From: Cryptomeria japonica
Lineage: Eukaryota; Streptophyta; Pinopsida; Cupressales; Cupressaceae
Assembly: GCF_030272615.1 (NCBI RefSeq)
Contig: NC_081412.1
Span: 345,778,169 to 345,842,168 of the forward strand
Length of the DNA stretch: 64,000 nt
Direction: 5' to 3'
The notes under the pieces were generated by a model. That model saw only the letters and a list, made by a program, of their open reading frames with translations, was not told where the DNA came from and ran no database searches. Below are positions 48,900 to 60,993 of this stretch, in pieces. The translations under genes and the position numbers were made by a program. Every line of letters starts with the position of its first letter. Position 1 is the stretch's first letter.

Positions 48900-50645
48900 C
48901 TACATAGTAATTTTCTTCAGCAGATCCTCTGCCTTAGTCACCAGCTCATCATAGGTCGCCCCAACTGCTTTTAGCTCCTCCAAGTCCTTATTCACTTTCT
49001 TTTCCTTCCTCTTTCCACGGGTGCGGGTTCTGGGACCTTGGGCTTCCCCAGTTCCTTCTGCATCCAGGTCAATTTCCTGGGTTTCCTTTTCATCATCAAG
49101 CTTGTTGATGAGGGTATGGGTGTTGTTGGCTGAGATTTTCAGAATGCTGAGACTCTGCTCCGCAATGTTCTTGAGGCACTCCTCTATCTTGTCCACTTTG
49201 GCAACTGTATCCGAGAGTGTTTTTTCGCTAGTTTCCTCCAGGGTTTTTCTATCCTGTATCTCCTTTTCAATTTTCTCAAACCAGGGATTAAAGGCATCTC
49301 TGATGTCTTCCGCTTTGGCAATTGTGTTCTTCAGATCTTCGATATATTCAGCCATAGTGTTCCCCTCTCCAATGTTAATGGTCTCCAGGATCATGACTCT
49401 GTTGCAAAGTTTTTTGTATTCATCCGCAGTATTCTTATTCCCATCAATAAGCCATTCAATGGCTTTCATAAAACCCTTCAAGGCCTCGGGGTGAGGACCA
49501 GGAGAAGGAGTAACTTTACCAAGGGTTATCTATTCATCTTTAGCGATATGGAGGGCAGAAATAGTGTCGGTGGCCCTGAGGGTCTCCTCCATAGTCTCCA
49601 TCTCCAGGCTTTGTTCAGCTTCTAGGGTTCTTGTTTGCTTATCCTCTTCCGGTTCCTTGCTTGTCTCCTCTGGATCTTTGCCAGTCTCCTCTATTTTATT
49701 TTGCTTCTTCCTAGGTTGGGCTTGGTTCTTACTTTTTTCCTTTAGCACTCCCTTAGGGTTCTTCTTCTCCTCAAGGAAATCAGAGTCCTCTTCTTCCGAA
49801 GAAATACTAATCAAGGGTTTACTTTGGGGTTTTTTGCTCTTAGAAGAAGAGGGTCTTGATTTCCTCTTCTTGCTCCTCTCATACTCTGAGTCGTCAGAGC
49901 TTTCCTCATTATCAGTCGAGGAATCATTATCTGAATCCTCCTCCTCCGAGAAATTAGAATCAGACATTTCTTCTTCCGAATCCACAAAGAGCTACATTCG
50001 GTTGATTTTAGTAGCCTTTAAATGATCATAAATGAGGACCATAAGTCCCTGGTGCATTGTAGTGTCACCCCGAGGATTTTCTTTATATGCTTTTAGGGAC
50101 GCATTCATAGAACATAGCAAGAAGTAAGGGAAATTCACCTTATCATTATGCCTAAAATGATTTAAGAGGACAAAGTGATATCCATATACTTTCGTAAACC
50201 TGCCATCTAGAGTTATATACCTCATTAAAACAAAGAGAATTTCCCGCCAGGGTTTTGCAAAAGTCCTAGGCGGGTAATAGGTTTTACTCAACTTTACCAG
50301 TCTTTTCTTCTCTTTCTCCATGACCGGGTACCTTTCAATGGCTTCCCTGCTGACCTTCCTGTCTCTGTAGAAGTTGCAGCCCTCCCTTTTGAGTCCCGTA
50401 GCTTTAGCTATTAATTCTTCGTCAATTTCCACCAGTTGGTCGCCCATTTTAAGCTTGCCCTTCTTCCAATTTTTGTAGAAGAAGCTGGTTATCTTTCCAT
50501 CGCGGCCATGGAGTCTCTCAATGAAGCTTGAAAGACCACCCTTCTGCAAAATTTCCCACACCTCTTCTTTCTGTTTCCACTCCTTGCAACTTCCTAGCTC
50601 ATATCTTCTCCTATTTCCACCCATGGTGTCGTTTCTCACAGTCAA
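48900..50645 (-). pseudogene. Unidentified retroelement-like protein, two in-frame TAG stops
   Basis: One frame of 582 codons runs unbroken except for TAG at 49994-49992 and TAG at 49532-49530. Part 1 (217 residues) is basic and globular, with IDEELIAKATGLKREGCNFY, TYYPPRTFAKPWREIL and YGYHFVLLNHFRHNDKVNFP. It resembles in style the N-terminal regions of accessory ORFs in plant LTR elements. Part 2 is very acidic and Ser-rich (SDSNFSEEEDSDNDSS), then Lys-rich. Part 3 is helical and coiled-coil-like (TLSDTVAKVDKIEECLKNIA) with a basic RTRTRGKRKEKK patch. I cannot name the family. No LTR was found beside it. It could also be a retrocopied host gene, but no poly(A) tract is evident. Confidence 0.55.
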
Positions 50646-53568
50646 GTTTAGGTTACAGAGCTGGTGAAACAGAAAGCTTGTCGAAGTTAAAACAAAAACC
50701 TAGAAAGCGTGCGTAGCATTAGTGATTTGACAGGTTATAATGCATGTTCTGCTATCAATATATTAATCTACTTAACAATAATAGACATTAATAATAAAAC
50801 ACTCTAAATGTTTTTTTGAAATTCTAATGAAAATAGGTTCTCTTTGTGCTCATATAAGAATCACCCAATGATGCAAGAGTATCAACAATAGGAACTTGAA
50901 GAAGATTTAAAGAGATTTAGGAAGTTGCTACTGCGATGAAACCAAAACAATGAATGATTAAAATGTGAGGCAATGAAATCTCAATAAAAAAATTTAATTG
51001 TAGAGGAGAAGAAAAGAACCAATAAATAAAAGATAGAAATTGAAGAGACAAAAAGTGCAAAGAGGGTTGACTAGGAGTTTCCAGTGCAAAAAAGAATAAC
51101 ATTAAAAATTATTAAATTGAAGGAAAATGTAGAGGCATGGAGTTGAATTGAGAGAGATATATAAAAAGTTTTAAAGGAAAATCAGATTCAAAATAAGTGA
51201 ATAGGAAGGAAGAAGAATTGCATAGGAGGAGAGAGTGCAAGGTAATGAGAAGATATGAGAATAGGATTTAAATTTGCAGTTAATATAATTATATAATGTT
51301 GAAAGATAAGGCGACGTAGAAATCAAGGGAAGGAGAGGAAGTGCCAAATTGAAGAAGAGTATGCACTGGAAACAAAGAAGGAATATAGCAGAATAAAGGG
51401 CACTCATGAATTTAAAAGAGGATTGCATGTCAATGTGTGGGGAAAAATATTGAAATAAAAAAAAAAAAAAAAAAGAGTTGGAGTTCGGTGTGTAGAAAGG
51501 AAAATACACAGAAAAGAAGGAAAAGAGTGCATGGGTAAAGAAGAGTGCATAGTGCATAATTTGTGAGATGAATTAAGAAATTGTTACATTGCAGAATGTT
51601 AAGAATGAGCATAGAGGAATGGAGAGATTGACAAAGAAGAAGAAGATGTTTATTGTAAATTAAGCAAAGGTAGCACAAGAAGAAAATTAAAGAAGAGAGA
51701 TTTGTATTTCAATTTAAGGTTAATTTTTGTAAAGTGTGTGTTACATATTACACATGAAGGCGAGGAATATGGGTAAGGAAGAGGGCTTCCATGGCGGACA
51801 CACAATGCCAACATTGTAGATAGCTTGTCCATTCTATGTTAACGATAGTGACTAAAACACTCTGTGCAAAGAAGAGATCAATGAGACGTATGAAAGTGTT
51901 GACGTAAGAAAGGGCACAAAATCTGCATGCATAGTGCCATTGTTTCCACCATTCATCCTTATCATAAGTGGGCAATGAATACCTACATCATTCATGTTAT
52001 TTTTTATGATCAATAATCTGAAAATTGTTTAATGACTTCTAAAAATGGTTTTGTAGTGTGAGACAGGTTTGTCGATCAATTGTAGAATGATTGCAAGTCC
52101 ACTTAAGAAGCTTATCGGCTAATTATAATTATTGTTTAATAACTATAAAGAATAAAATTGCAATAAAATAAATTACATTTGTATAAATAAGAAGGTTAAT
52201 TAAATAATCTACTAGTTTAGATATATGAGTTAGGATTGATAACTTAAAGAAAATGAAAATTGAATAAATAAAATAAGATAATTAGTTAGATTTTGGAGGG
52301 AGGAAAATAATGTCAAAGATGTTGGGAATTAATTTGTATATTTGTAAAGTGTTTATGCTTCATTTTGTCTTGGTTTTAAGCATAAAGAATTGATGTATAC
52401 AATAATAGAAATGTTTTGGTGCATGAAATCGAATCTAGACTCATGAAAGTCAAATGACAAAAAATGAATGATTGTTGTAGGTTCACCTCCACCCATTGTA
52501 CCTATGTCTCAAGAGAAACATTCTTTATAGATGTCATTTGGGAACTTATTGAGTAAGGATCATAGTCTCCTTAGCCAAGCCCTTGTCAGACCATTTCAAT
52601 GATGATGAACCAAGATCAAAGACAACAACAAACAAATATAGATAACTAATATCATGTGTTGATGTATCCCATGTTAATATTATTGCTGTATCATAAATGC
52701 TCTCTTACAATGTTTTTTCATAATCCCTTGTGTGTTTTATAAATGGTGATGAATGTCTTTAAATACAATATAACTCATAAATCGATACAAACATGTGCTA
52801 GGTTGGCTAGTAAAAGAAAGTTGACAAGGTTTATTTTGATTTTAAATTTTAAAATTTTAGGGTTTAAATTCATGGTTGTGAAAATATCCTTGGTCAATGT
52901 TATATCTAAAAATAAAATATAGGATGGCAAATGGAGATCTAGGAATTAGGGTCAACTTCTAGGGATGAGTGATAGAGAATCAACATAGGATCATGTTGCG
53001 AGTCAAATTTATGTAAGAGTATGCCACTTGTAGACGTGTTATTGCATAAAAGACATTATAATCAATGTGGGCTTAAAACATAAGGGAAAATGGCATCTTG
53101 TGCAATTTTCATTATTATTACCCCTATATGGAGATGATCCCACAATAGCGTATGCCACTTTTAGGCCATTGAGATGATCCCACAATAGTGTGTGTCACTT
53201 TTAGGCCATTGAAATCAACATTTTAAACCAAATTTCCACTTTCTAATGGCTATAGCAACTAAATCATTAAAAATTTGAAGATGATGTGAACTAGTAATTT
53301 TTGAGTTTTCATTTGTAGATTATAAATATATTCTCTTAATTTTAAGAAACAATTTGTGAATTTTTATGTAACTTTGAATAACAAGTTTTATATAGTTAAC
53401 AATATTTTTTAAAATGATGTTACTTCTATAAAGAATAAATTTATATGTAACGAGAATAAAATTATAAAAAAAATTAAATGTAGACGTGTAACATCAATAT
53501 CTAGTGCATAGATACTTTTTCATTATTTTTTGTCAAATAGTTTTTAAATAACAATTTGAATTAACTAT
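50646..53568. other. AT-rich intergenic DNA
   Basis: No supported gene. A purine-rich stretch at 50900-51700 yields long minus-strand frames of biased composition. An A-run lies near 51458-51475. A 40 bp tandem duplication is at 53131-53210 (GAGATGATCCCACAATAG units). Confidence 0.5.
53131..53210 (+). repeat. 40 bp tandem duplication
   Basis: Two head-to-tail units (53131-53170 and 53171-53210) with three differences. Confidence 0.85.
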
Positions 53569-54298
53569 TGTGTACACTGAAAAATGGTCTGGAGATAATT
53601 GATTAAATATGCAAGTGATTTAATTAAATCCCCGTTATTCTTCTACTTATAAATAAATTTAAACGATTTATTTATATAGTTCATTTAAATGTCCTCCTTT
53701 GATTAATTAATCTAAATTAATTAATTTCCCCCATCAAATTCAATTCTTCTAATCCTATAATTAAATAAACAAATTAATGATTTGTTGAATTTAATTATTC
53801 ATTTCCTAATTTTTTGAATTTCTAAATTCAAATGAGCACATGGCTCCTACCTTTAATCACCTAGCCTAACCTAACCAATTCAATTTGACCCTGGGTCTAA
53901 CAAACCCTATCCTTTCCAACTTGCACATTCTAACCTCTTTCTAGCTCATTTGGAGTGTACACGCTCCTTTGAAGACACATGGCACCTTTGCCACATGTCT
54001 TCTCCCCTTTGACACTTGCCCTCTCATAAGCAATTTGTTGAATATCCTTGCCACTTTGTCACCACAGAGATGACATGTGTCCTTCCTTCCAACTTCTTCT
54101 CCAACTTTCTCAATCTTAGCCCTTGATATCTCTAGATCAAATCTTGACAATCGATTCCTGCCACCTCAACCTTGGCCTTGGAAATCCTATAAATACCCCT
54201 CATTTTCATCAATCAATCCCCCCTGCATCTTAGCTTAATTTGCATTGTTATTATCTTGCAATCTACATTTATCAATTAGCAATTATAATATCAATTTT
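53569..54298 (+). mobile_element. LTR A of a Ty3/gypsy element, left part
   Basis: It begins TGTGTACACTGAAAAATGG and parallels the LTR at 56133-57277 block by block (AATGGTCTG, TTGATTAATTAATC, TTGACACTTGCCCTCT, CTATAAATACCCC). It is the same family, much diverged. A LINE interrupts it at 54299 and it resumes at 56042. Confidence 0.8.
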
Positions 54299-54368
54299 GA
54301 CCCATTCATAGGTTCCCTAGGGTTAATCCTTTGCGTAATGTTCCTGAAATTGAAGAGGTGAGTTAGTC

Positions 54369-54845
54369 AAAACCTGAGAGGGGTTGGGTGAAGATTAATT
54401 TTGATGGGGCGTCAAGGGGGAATCCAGGGACCTTAGGAGCGGGGTGTGTGGCATGTGACAATGAAGGAAAAATTCTATTTAAAGGTGCTAAAAGATTATA
54501 GGATGGAACTAACAATAAAACTGAGGTACAAGCGGCTTTATTAGCTACTGACTTGGCAGTAAATATGAAGGCTTTGAAAGACCACTTGGAGGGGGACTCC
54601 CAAGTGGTCATTAATGCTCTTATGAAAGGTGACACCCCGTGCTGAAAACTGAATAAGATCATAACCATTATCTGTGCAAAATCAAATTATTTCCAAGACT
54701 TTAGTGTTTCCCACATAAAAAGAAGTGGAAATGTGTTGGTTGACGGTCTATCCAATGTGGCTTGCGAGTTGTCCAAGGGTGAGGTAAGGTGGTGGGATAG
54801 AAATACTGCAATGTGCGATGGAGTTAAGATGGTCTACCAAGGACA
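54369..54845 (+). pseudogene. LINE ORF2 RNase H domain
   Basis: This is a type I RNase H of plant L1 LINEs, which removes the RNA strand after reverse transcription. Motifs are VKINFDGASRGNPG, NNKTEVQAALLATD, LEGDSQVVINAL and RSGNVLVDGLSN, giving the D-E-D-D active-site set. TAG (near 54497) and TGA (near 54642) interrupt one otherwise continuous frame. The RT domain lies upstream and was lost by 5' truncation. Confidence 0.85.
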
Positions 54846-54929
54846 CTACTTTTGCATACTTGATATGTGCGATATGCGGCCTGCATTTTATTCAAGGTGT
54901 TGAGTCTGGATCGTTCTTTATGGGCAATT

Positions 54930-55744
54930 AATGTCGAATGTTTCTGCAATGGCGGCGGTTGTGGTGTGTACCTTCTTAATTGCTAAAAATGGAATTCACG
55001 CCCATTCAATGTGGCAGTTGAGCGTGTTTGGTGGGGAAGATTATGATTTTTTTTCAAAGCTTGATGTTTTGGAGAGGCCTCCAGTATGGAAGCTAATTTT
55101 ACCCTGAAATCATCGAAGTTGATGTCTGCTTTCTGGGGTCTTGTTCCTACGAAGAGGCTTTTGAACATGTTTTTGGCAAGAGATCCCCTATTTTTCGAAG
55201 CAATTCAATGGGTTCTTGGCGAGGAGGTGGCGATGATTGGTCACAGATATCGTTCGAGGGTGTATATCTACTCTTTAATCATGGCTTGGGGACTTGACTT
55301 AGGTTATTCATGCGAGGAGGTTAGAAAAGTGATGAGGATGATAGTCCCATGTGATTATCTTCTAAACATGGAGTCTCTGCTAGAGTGGGCGGTACTGGGT
55401 TGGGGTTTCAATGTCTTTGAAGGCATTCTAGAGGAAAATGCAGAGCTCTGGGTCAGACACATGAAGATTCCCTTTCTGTGACATCGTGAGGAGGTCAAAG
55501 CTAGGTTTCAAGATGACGCGAGGAGAGGGTGGGAAGGTCTGATAATCTATGTTCAGATAATGGAGTTGGAAGAAATTATCAGACAAGCGAGAGAGGAGGC
55601 TAGGATGGTGGACAAGGTGCGGAGGAGGCGGTCGATTACTAGACGTCTTTCAGCGGAGTTAGCAAGACAAAACAAGTTGGGCGGTGCGGTTGGCAAATTG
55701 AACGGGTTGGGGGATGCTTCGCATGCACCGAATGTCAATGAGTG
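54930..55744 (+). pseudogene. Unknown ORF downstream of LINE RNase H
   Basis: A frame from ATG 54930 (MSNVSAMAAVVVCTFLIAKN) to TGA at about 55105 overlaps a second frame (ATG 55086). That frame runs to 55744 with one stop near 55481: MSAFWGLVPTKRLLNMFLAR, then WGLDLGYSCEEVRKVMRMIV, LLEWAVLGWGFNVFEGIL, and a basic helical tail (RRRRSITRRLSAELARQNKL). It is presumably one gene broken by a frameshift and a nonsense codon. No known domain is recognised. Most plant L1 LINEs end soon after RNase H, so this extra region is unusual. Confidence 0.55.
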
Positions 55745-56041
55745 AAGACTAATGAAAAACAACTAACAATGGTACCTCTTGGTACTAAAATCTTTCATTT
55801 TAGTTTTAGCTGCTTTTAGTTTTTCCATTGCACAGTTATGCCATTTTGGCACGATGTAATTGGACATCTTTTTTACAGTAGTTGTGGGGGAGGGTTTTGT
55901 GTTTCTGTTTGATGAACAACATGGTTTTGGAAGGGTGGTTTTGTGTACAGAGGGTGGTATTTTGGGTGGATGATGGTTTGTTTGTAGTTATCTTAATAAA
56001 ATCTTAATATTACCGATCAAAAAAATAAAAATATCAATTTT

Positions 56042-56132
56042 ACAATAATTTGAGCATCATGTCATAATAATCTTGCATTTAATCTAGAATCATGTAGTTA
56101 CTCATATCTTGAGTTGTCATCTTGATGGTCAT
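56042..56132 (+). mobile_element. LTR A, right part
   Basis: It continues LTR A after the LINE (TTTGAGCAT, GAATCATGTAG). It is cut off at 56133 by the start of LTR B, which therefore inserted into LTR A. Confidence 0.65.
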
Positions 56133-57277
56133 TGTATACACCTAAAAATGGTCTGAAGATAATTAATTAAATAAGTAATTATTTAATTAATCCCCCTTCC
56201 TAATTTAATTGAATTCATTAGGCAATTTGATTAAACTCTCCCTTTCATCTACTTATTAATAAATCTAAGGATTTATTTAATAGGTTCATTTCAATAGTCC
56301 CCTTTGATTAATTAATTCAAATTAATTAATCCTCCCCCCATTTTCAATCAATTCTTCTAATCCCCTAATTAATTAAAACAAATCAATTTATGAGTTGTTG
56401 AAAATTAATTAGTCTTTTCCTATTATTTGAATTTTTAAATTCAAATTACCCACATGCCTCCTAACTTCTAACCACCTAGCCCAACCATCCCTCTAAACCT
56501 ATCCCATTCCACCTAACCTTGGGTTTGCCTAACCCTATCCTATCTTGCACATTCTAACCTCCTTATCCTAACCTCCTATGGTGTGGATATTCTTCCCTTG
56601 AGACACATGGCACTTTGGCTACATGTCTCCTCTCTTGGACACTTGCCCTCTTATGAGCAATGCTCCTTGACACTTGTCACCACAGAGATGGCAAGTGTCC
56701 CTTCCTCCAACCTCCTCCAATTTCACCCTTGATATCTTTAGACTCAATCTTGACCGTTGATTCTTGCCACCTCACCCCTGGCCTTGGAAATCCTATAAAT
56801 ATCCCCCATTTTGGAGAAATAAGGATCCCATCTCATTATTAATTTAGGAATTATTACTATAAGCATATCATTTTGAGCATTCTTGTTATAGGCAATTGCA
56901 TTAGCTTGATTTGATCATTTTCTAGCATAATTGTTGAATCATGTAGATTAATCAATCTCTTTTCTAGCTCAATTACATCATCATCATAGCTTAATCATGC
57001 ATATCATTAGCTTAATTAGTCTCTTGGATCTTATTAGCATAATCAATATCGTCTTTGCATATCATTATCATTTCAAATCCTCCGTCTAGGTGTAGTCAAG
57101 TCACTGGGATTGCTTATCTAGATCTGAGAGCAAATCCACACTCGCATCTCATAGGAGGTGATAGGTGGCTTTGTCATGGTTCATCTTTCATTTGCTTCTT
57201 ATTTGCTAACCATGCTTGTAATGATCTATCGAGTGTTTATGTTGCAGCTGCAGGTATCACACTTCACAGGCACGACA
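56133..57277 (+). mobile_element. 5' LTR of Ty3/gypsy element B (1,145 bp)
   Basis: It starts TGTATACACCTAAAAATGG and ends CACGACA three bases before the primer-binding site. The TATA box is at about 56792. The likely left target duplication is GTCAT (56128-56132); its partner lies outside the window. Confidence 0.85.
56792..56800 (+). promoter_or_regulatory. TATA box of LTR B
   Basis: CTATAAATA within GGAAATCCTATAAATA, conserved at the same place in LTR A (about 54188), supports a shared pol II promoter. Confidence 0.6.
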
Positions 57278-57280
57278 TTT

Positions 57281-57298
57281 TGGCGCCCACTGTGGGGC
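57281..57298 (+). other. Primer-binding site of element B
   Basis: TGGCGCCCACTGTGGGGC follows the LTR end. The TGGCGCC start is the common form in plant Tat-like gypsy elements. The exact tRNA was not assigned. Confidence 0.75.
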
Positions 57299-59246
57299 CG
57301 AAAATCTCATTTTTGGCCTCTTGACATCATCAAATTTTCAATCTAGCAAGTTTCTGGCCAGGTCTGATTCAGAATTTCGTATGAGTTCACTTTCTGTCTC
57401 ATACGAGCTCCTTTGTGTCCTCATACGAACAGGTGAGAATTGTCGTACGAAATTTTGCTGCTGTGTTTTCAAAACAGATTGCATTTTAGGGTTTTCATGC
57501 TTCAATTTGATTATTACTAATGCTAACCCTGGTCTGTTTGTGAGTTTTTTGACAGCCTAACTGGTTTTTGCAGGACGATTGTCGAAGATTATGCTTGTCA
57601 AAGCTTCATTTCATCAAAACACATCATGACTACTAACGTATATGTTTTGCAGGTTGCCTAGGAGGACTCAACCAAACTTGATGTCTTCTTTAAATTTTCT
57701 AGGCACACTTTTTTTTGCTAATGGAAATGAACAAACATGTCTTGTGTGTTTTGGATGATAGGCAAGTATGCTCTCACCTTTCTTAGGTGATCAGAAAGCC
57801 AGACTCATCTTTTGCTTTCAATAGTGCATATCTTTAGCGGGCCTGCCCTCCCGAGGAGCCTATAAGGCCAAAGCCATTAAGGTCGGTGAGAGGGGAACGA
57901 CCCAAGTGGGAACAACTAACGCCAAGTACTCCAACCCACTATAAAATAAATGTGATTTGATGAAAATCAAGTCAACTACAGTGCTCGGGAATAGCTCTCC
58001 TTTGTACCTTTGGGTATATCAAACCTTGGTTTTCAAGGCTGGGAGACCTCTTAATTGAGTTTATAACCCGACGTGCCGAACGGATCCCTTACTAGTTTCG
58101 ATTAAAATTAGAAGCTTCCTGATTCACCTCCAAAAGGGGGATAATCTTTGTGCAAGAGAGATAGTAACTCTCCCAAGACACTTTCCATATCGTGCCCCCA
58201 TTAGCGTTTGGGATAATATGGTGTTGAGAATCCATTGCGTGAGACTCAGCGGTCATATTCTGATTAGCTATTGGGTGTTTACCTAAGTTTGCAAGAAAAG
58301 GTTTTCTCTCTTAGCAAACTTCCTTAGGATTTAGCGTGTTGTGCTTGAGATCACTTATCATATCACATGTTTGATGTGTCTTCATCCCTAAAACAGAAAA
58401 TCAGACATCTAAAAAACTGGAAAACAGAAGCAAAACATCAAACTTCATTGATAAAAAATCTGTCCAAACAAAGTTTTTGTCTCTGTTCTGTCCTCTGTCG
58501 TATGAGCTTGTTAGTTTGTCGTACGAAGCATCTAGTTTATCATCTAGTCCAGTGAGAATTGTTGTACGAGTCATCTTAGCAGAAAAGTTTGTGTTATCTT
58601 TTATCGTCTGGTCTAGTGGGAATTGTCGTACGAGTCAGTTTGGTAGAGAATTTTGTGTCATCTTTTGTCGTCTGGTTCTGTGAGAAATTTCGTAGGAGTT
58701 TATGTCTTTTGTCGTGCGAGATTTCTAGTTTGTCGTATGAGCTTGTCTAAATTGTCATTCGGGTGGTATAAGGTGTCGTACGAATTTATGTCTCTGTCTG
58801 TCCAGAACTGTCTATCATTATGTGCTTAGATTGTTATCATCTGTCGAATCGGATTCTAGAAATAGACACCTCAAGATTTTCAAGTATTCACCTTCAACAA
58901 GTTCAAGATCTAAACATCTCAAAGCACATCATCAGCCTCTTTAATAAACTAATCACTCAAAACATAGTTTCTCATCGGGATCTATCATCCTCTATCACGA
59001 AACTACAATGTTTGGTTAGGATAACCTTGTCCTACATCATAGGATATATCGTTACTATTGGACTTGGTATTATCAAAATCATCATCATTGCACTCCAAAA
59101 TCGAAGATCGAAAAACTTGCAAACTTTTAAACACTTGAATCATCTTTTCGTGTCATATCACTCTATCACATTTACATTGACAATTGATCACTTATCGAAA
59201 CAACTTTTGGACAATTGAATCCCAGCACAATATCTAACACACGTGT
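57299..59246 (+). other. Leader of element B
   Basis: About 1.95 kb lie between PBS and gag. It is non-coding, with short frames only. It contains the TCGTACGA-type motif cluster and an internal GC-richer block (GCGGGCCTGCCCTCCCGAGG near 57838) seen as typical leader sequence in this kind of element. Confidence 0.6.
57377..58785 (+). repeat. Repeated TCGTACGA-like palindromic motif
   Basis: About twelve copies or near copies of TCGTACGA(G/A) (TCGTATGAG, CATACGAG, TGTACGAG and similar). Four lie at 57377-57450 and eight at 58495-58785, with TTTGTCGTCTGGT-like spacers between the later ones. The CpG-containing palindrome is rare in the AT-rich surroundings. Confidence 0.7.
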
Positions 59247-60860
59247 ATGCCCGGTTTAACTAGAGCGCAAAGACGAAAGATCGCAGAGATGGAAATCGAA
59301 ACATTGGAAATAACTGAAGATCATAGAACCATGGAACCCAAAAATGAAATACAAGAAGAAGGGGAAATAACATAACAACATCTCCAAGAAATCAGACAAG
59401 ATCCTAAATTTGATAAATTTATGAAGAAAATATTGGAGGGAGAAAAAGAAAAATACTTCCTAATGTTAGCTAAATCTGGTGCTACACTCCTCCAAGATTT
59501 TGATGTGAGCAAATTAGCACAAAAGAGAAGTGACTCTTCCCCTGATAATGAACGACATGAGGATATTTTTGGTCTCAAAATGAATGACACATCAATTCCT
59601 GATAACACAAGAACTAATGAGGAAACTTCCATTCCCAAAAAGGATGATGTAGAAATTCTCAACCATGTTAAATCTAATGAAGACACAAGAAGGGTTCGAG
59701 ATGACACAAGAAGAGATCAAGATCATACTAGAACACACACTCATACAAGGACAAATCATGTTGATAATCCTATCACAACTCTTACACAACAAATTCAAAC
59801 GCTGCAAACACAAATTCAAGATATGCAGAGAGGAACTATCAGAAGATACTCGCTTCAATATATATGTCCTTACCCCTTTGATAGAAATCTAAACATGATA
59901 CCATTTCCTACAGGTTGTGAAACTCCTCGATACGATAAATATAATGGAAGCACTGATCCCCGGGATCATATACAAGAATTTTGCACGTTGAGTATGGAGT
60001 TTGCACATGAGGATACCTACCTAATGAGATTATTTCTGAAAAGATTAAGTGGACTAGCTATGGCGGAATGGTTCTCAAAACTTCCACCTGGAATTAGGTC
60101 ATTCGTAGAATTGATGGATAAGTTTGTTTCACAGTACTCTTATAACATCCAACATGAGGTAGCAATGCTTGATTTATGTAACACTAAACAAAAGAGTGGA
60201 GAACCTTGCATGACGTTTCTACAGAGATGGAGACAATTAGCTTCATGATATCCTCGAACGGTGCCAAAATACAAGAAGATAGACATATTCATTGACAACC
60301 TAAATGGACAAATGAGTTATCATCTAAAAAGGAAATACCATCAAAATTTTGAAAAGATGATCGATAATGGTATCAGAATGGAAGAAGCTATGGTAAAGAA
60401 GCATGAATTGAAGCTATACAAAGAAGGCGTTAATCCTCCTAACAACAATGTTAGCAACAATAACAATGATAAGCCTAAATTTTCGAATAGAAATCAAAAT
60501 GTCGTCAATGATGGAATAGTGGATAACTACAATGTAAAACCAAAACAACCAGTTTTCAATTTATCCACTCACTCAGCAGCAACTCAACAATTCAACAATC
60601 ACCAAAAATCTACTTTCAACAATTTCTTTCGAAGGAAATTTACAAACATTGGTGAACCACTTGGGTCAGCACTGAAAACACTTCTCGCAAACAAATTGAT
60701 TACTTTGCCAAAAGGAAGGAACTAAGAACCTCAAGTAAAACCCCCTTGGTGGAATGACAACCATTATTGTGATTTCCATCGAAAAAAGGGACAACACACA
60801 AATAATTGTCAGCGGTTGAAACATGTCATCCAATATTTGATTGATATGGAGTAATAACTG
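59247..60860 (+). pseudogene. Element B gag, three stops
   Basis: ATG at 59247 (MPGLTRAQRRKIAEME) leads into a charged N-terminal region. The Retrotrans_gag core follows (CPYPFDRNLNMIPFPTGCET, DPRDHIQEFCTLSMEFA, MAEWFSKLPPGIRSF, TFLQRWRQLAS). After an Asn-rich linker comes a CDFHRKKGQHTNNCQRLKH motif, the gag-end zinc-like signature of plant Tat-like gypsy elements. The frame holds throughout but has TAA (near 59371), TGA at 60246-60248 (a CGA to TGA change would explain it) and TAA at 60723-60725. It would form the particle shell if intact. Confidence 0.8.
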
Positions 60861-60993
60861 TGGATGGACACACGACAAACGAATCTCATAAATTTTTAAA
60901 ACTACGCTTCCAAACTATGAGAAGGGTGAATCATCAGCAACAAATAATGGTAAGGGTAAAGCAAAGGTAAACTATGCTCATACATATGATAAT

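Larger units (their letters stand above)
54299..56029 (+). mobile_element. 5'-truncated LINE with RNase H and a downstream ORF (1.73 kb)
   Basis: A 12 bp target duplication, AATATCAATTTT, flanks it (54287-54298 and 56030-56041). It keeps the C-terminal RNase H of ORF2, then a further coding stretch to 55744, a short 3' UTR, and an A-rich end after TTACCGATC. The site lies within LTR A, so it inserted after that LTR. Confidence 0.9.

Noticed and set aside
49021-50025. Plus-strand Ser/Leu-rich frames opposite the unknown ORF
   Set aside because: They are antisense shadows of the acidic and Ser-rich minus-strand protein.
51456-51475. A-run as the 3' end of a retrocopy
   Set aside because: No target duplication, LINE end or upstream gene could be linked to it.
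50917-51975. Several minus-strand frames rich in Phe, Leu and Ser
   Set aside because: They come from purine-rich, low-complexity plus-strand DNA. They have no domain, no coding character and no continuity.
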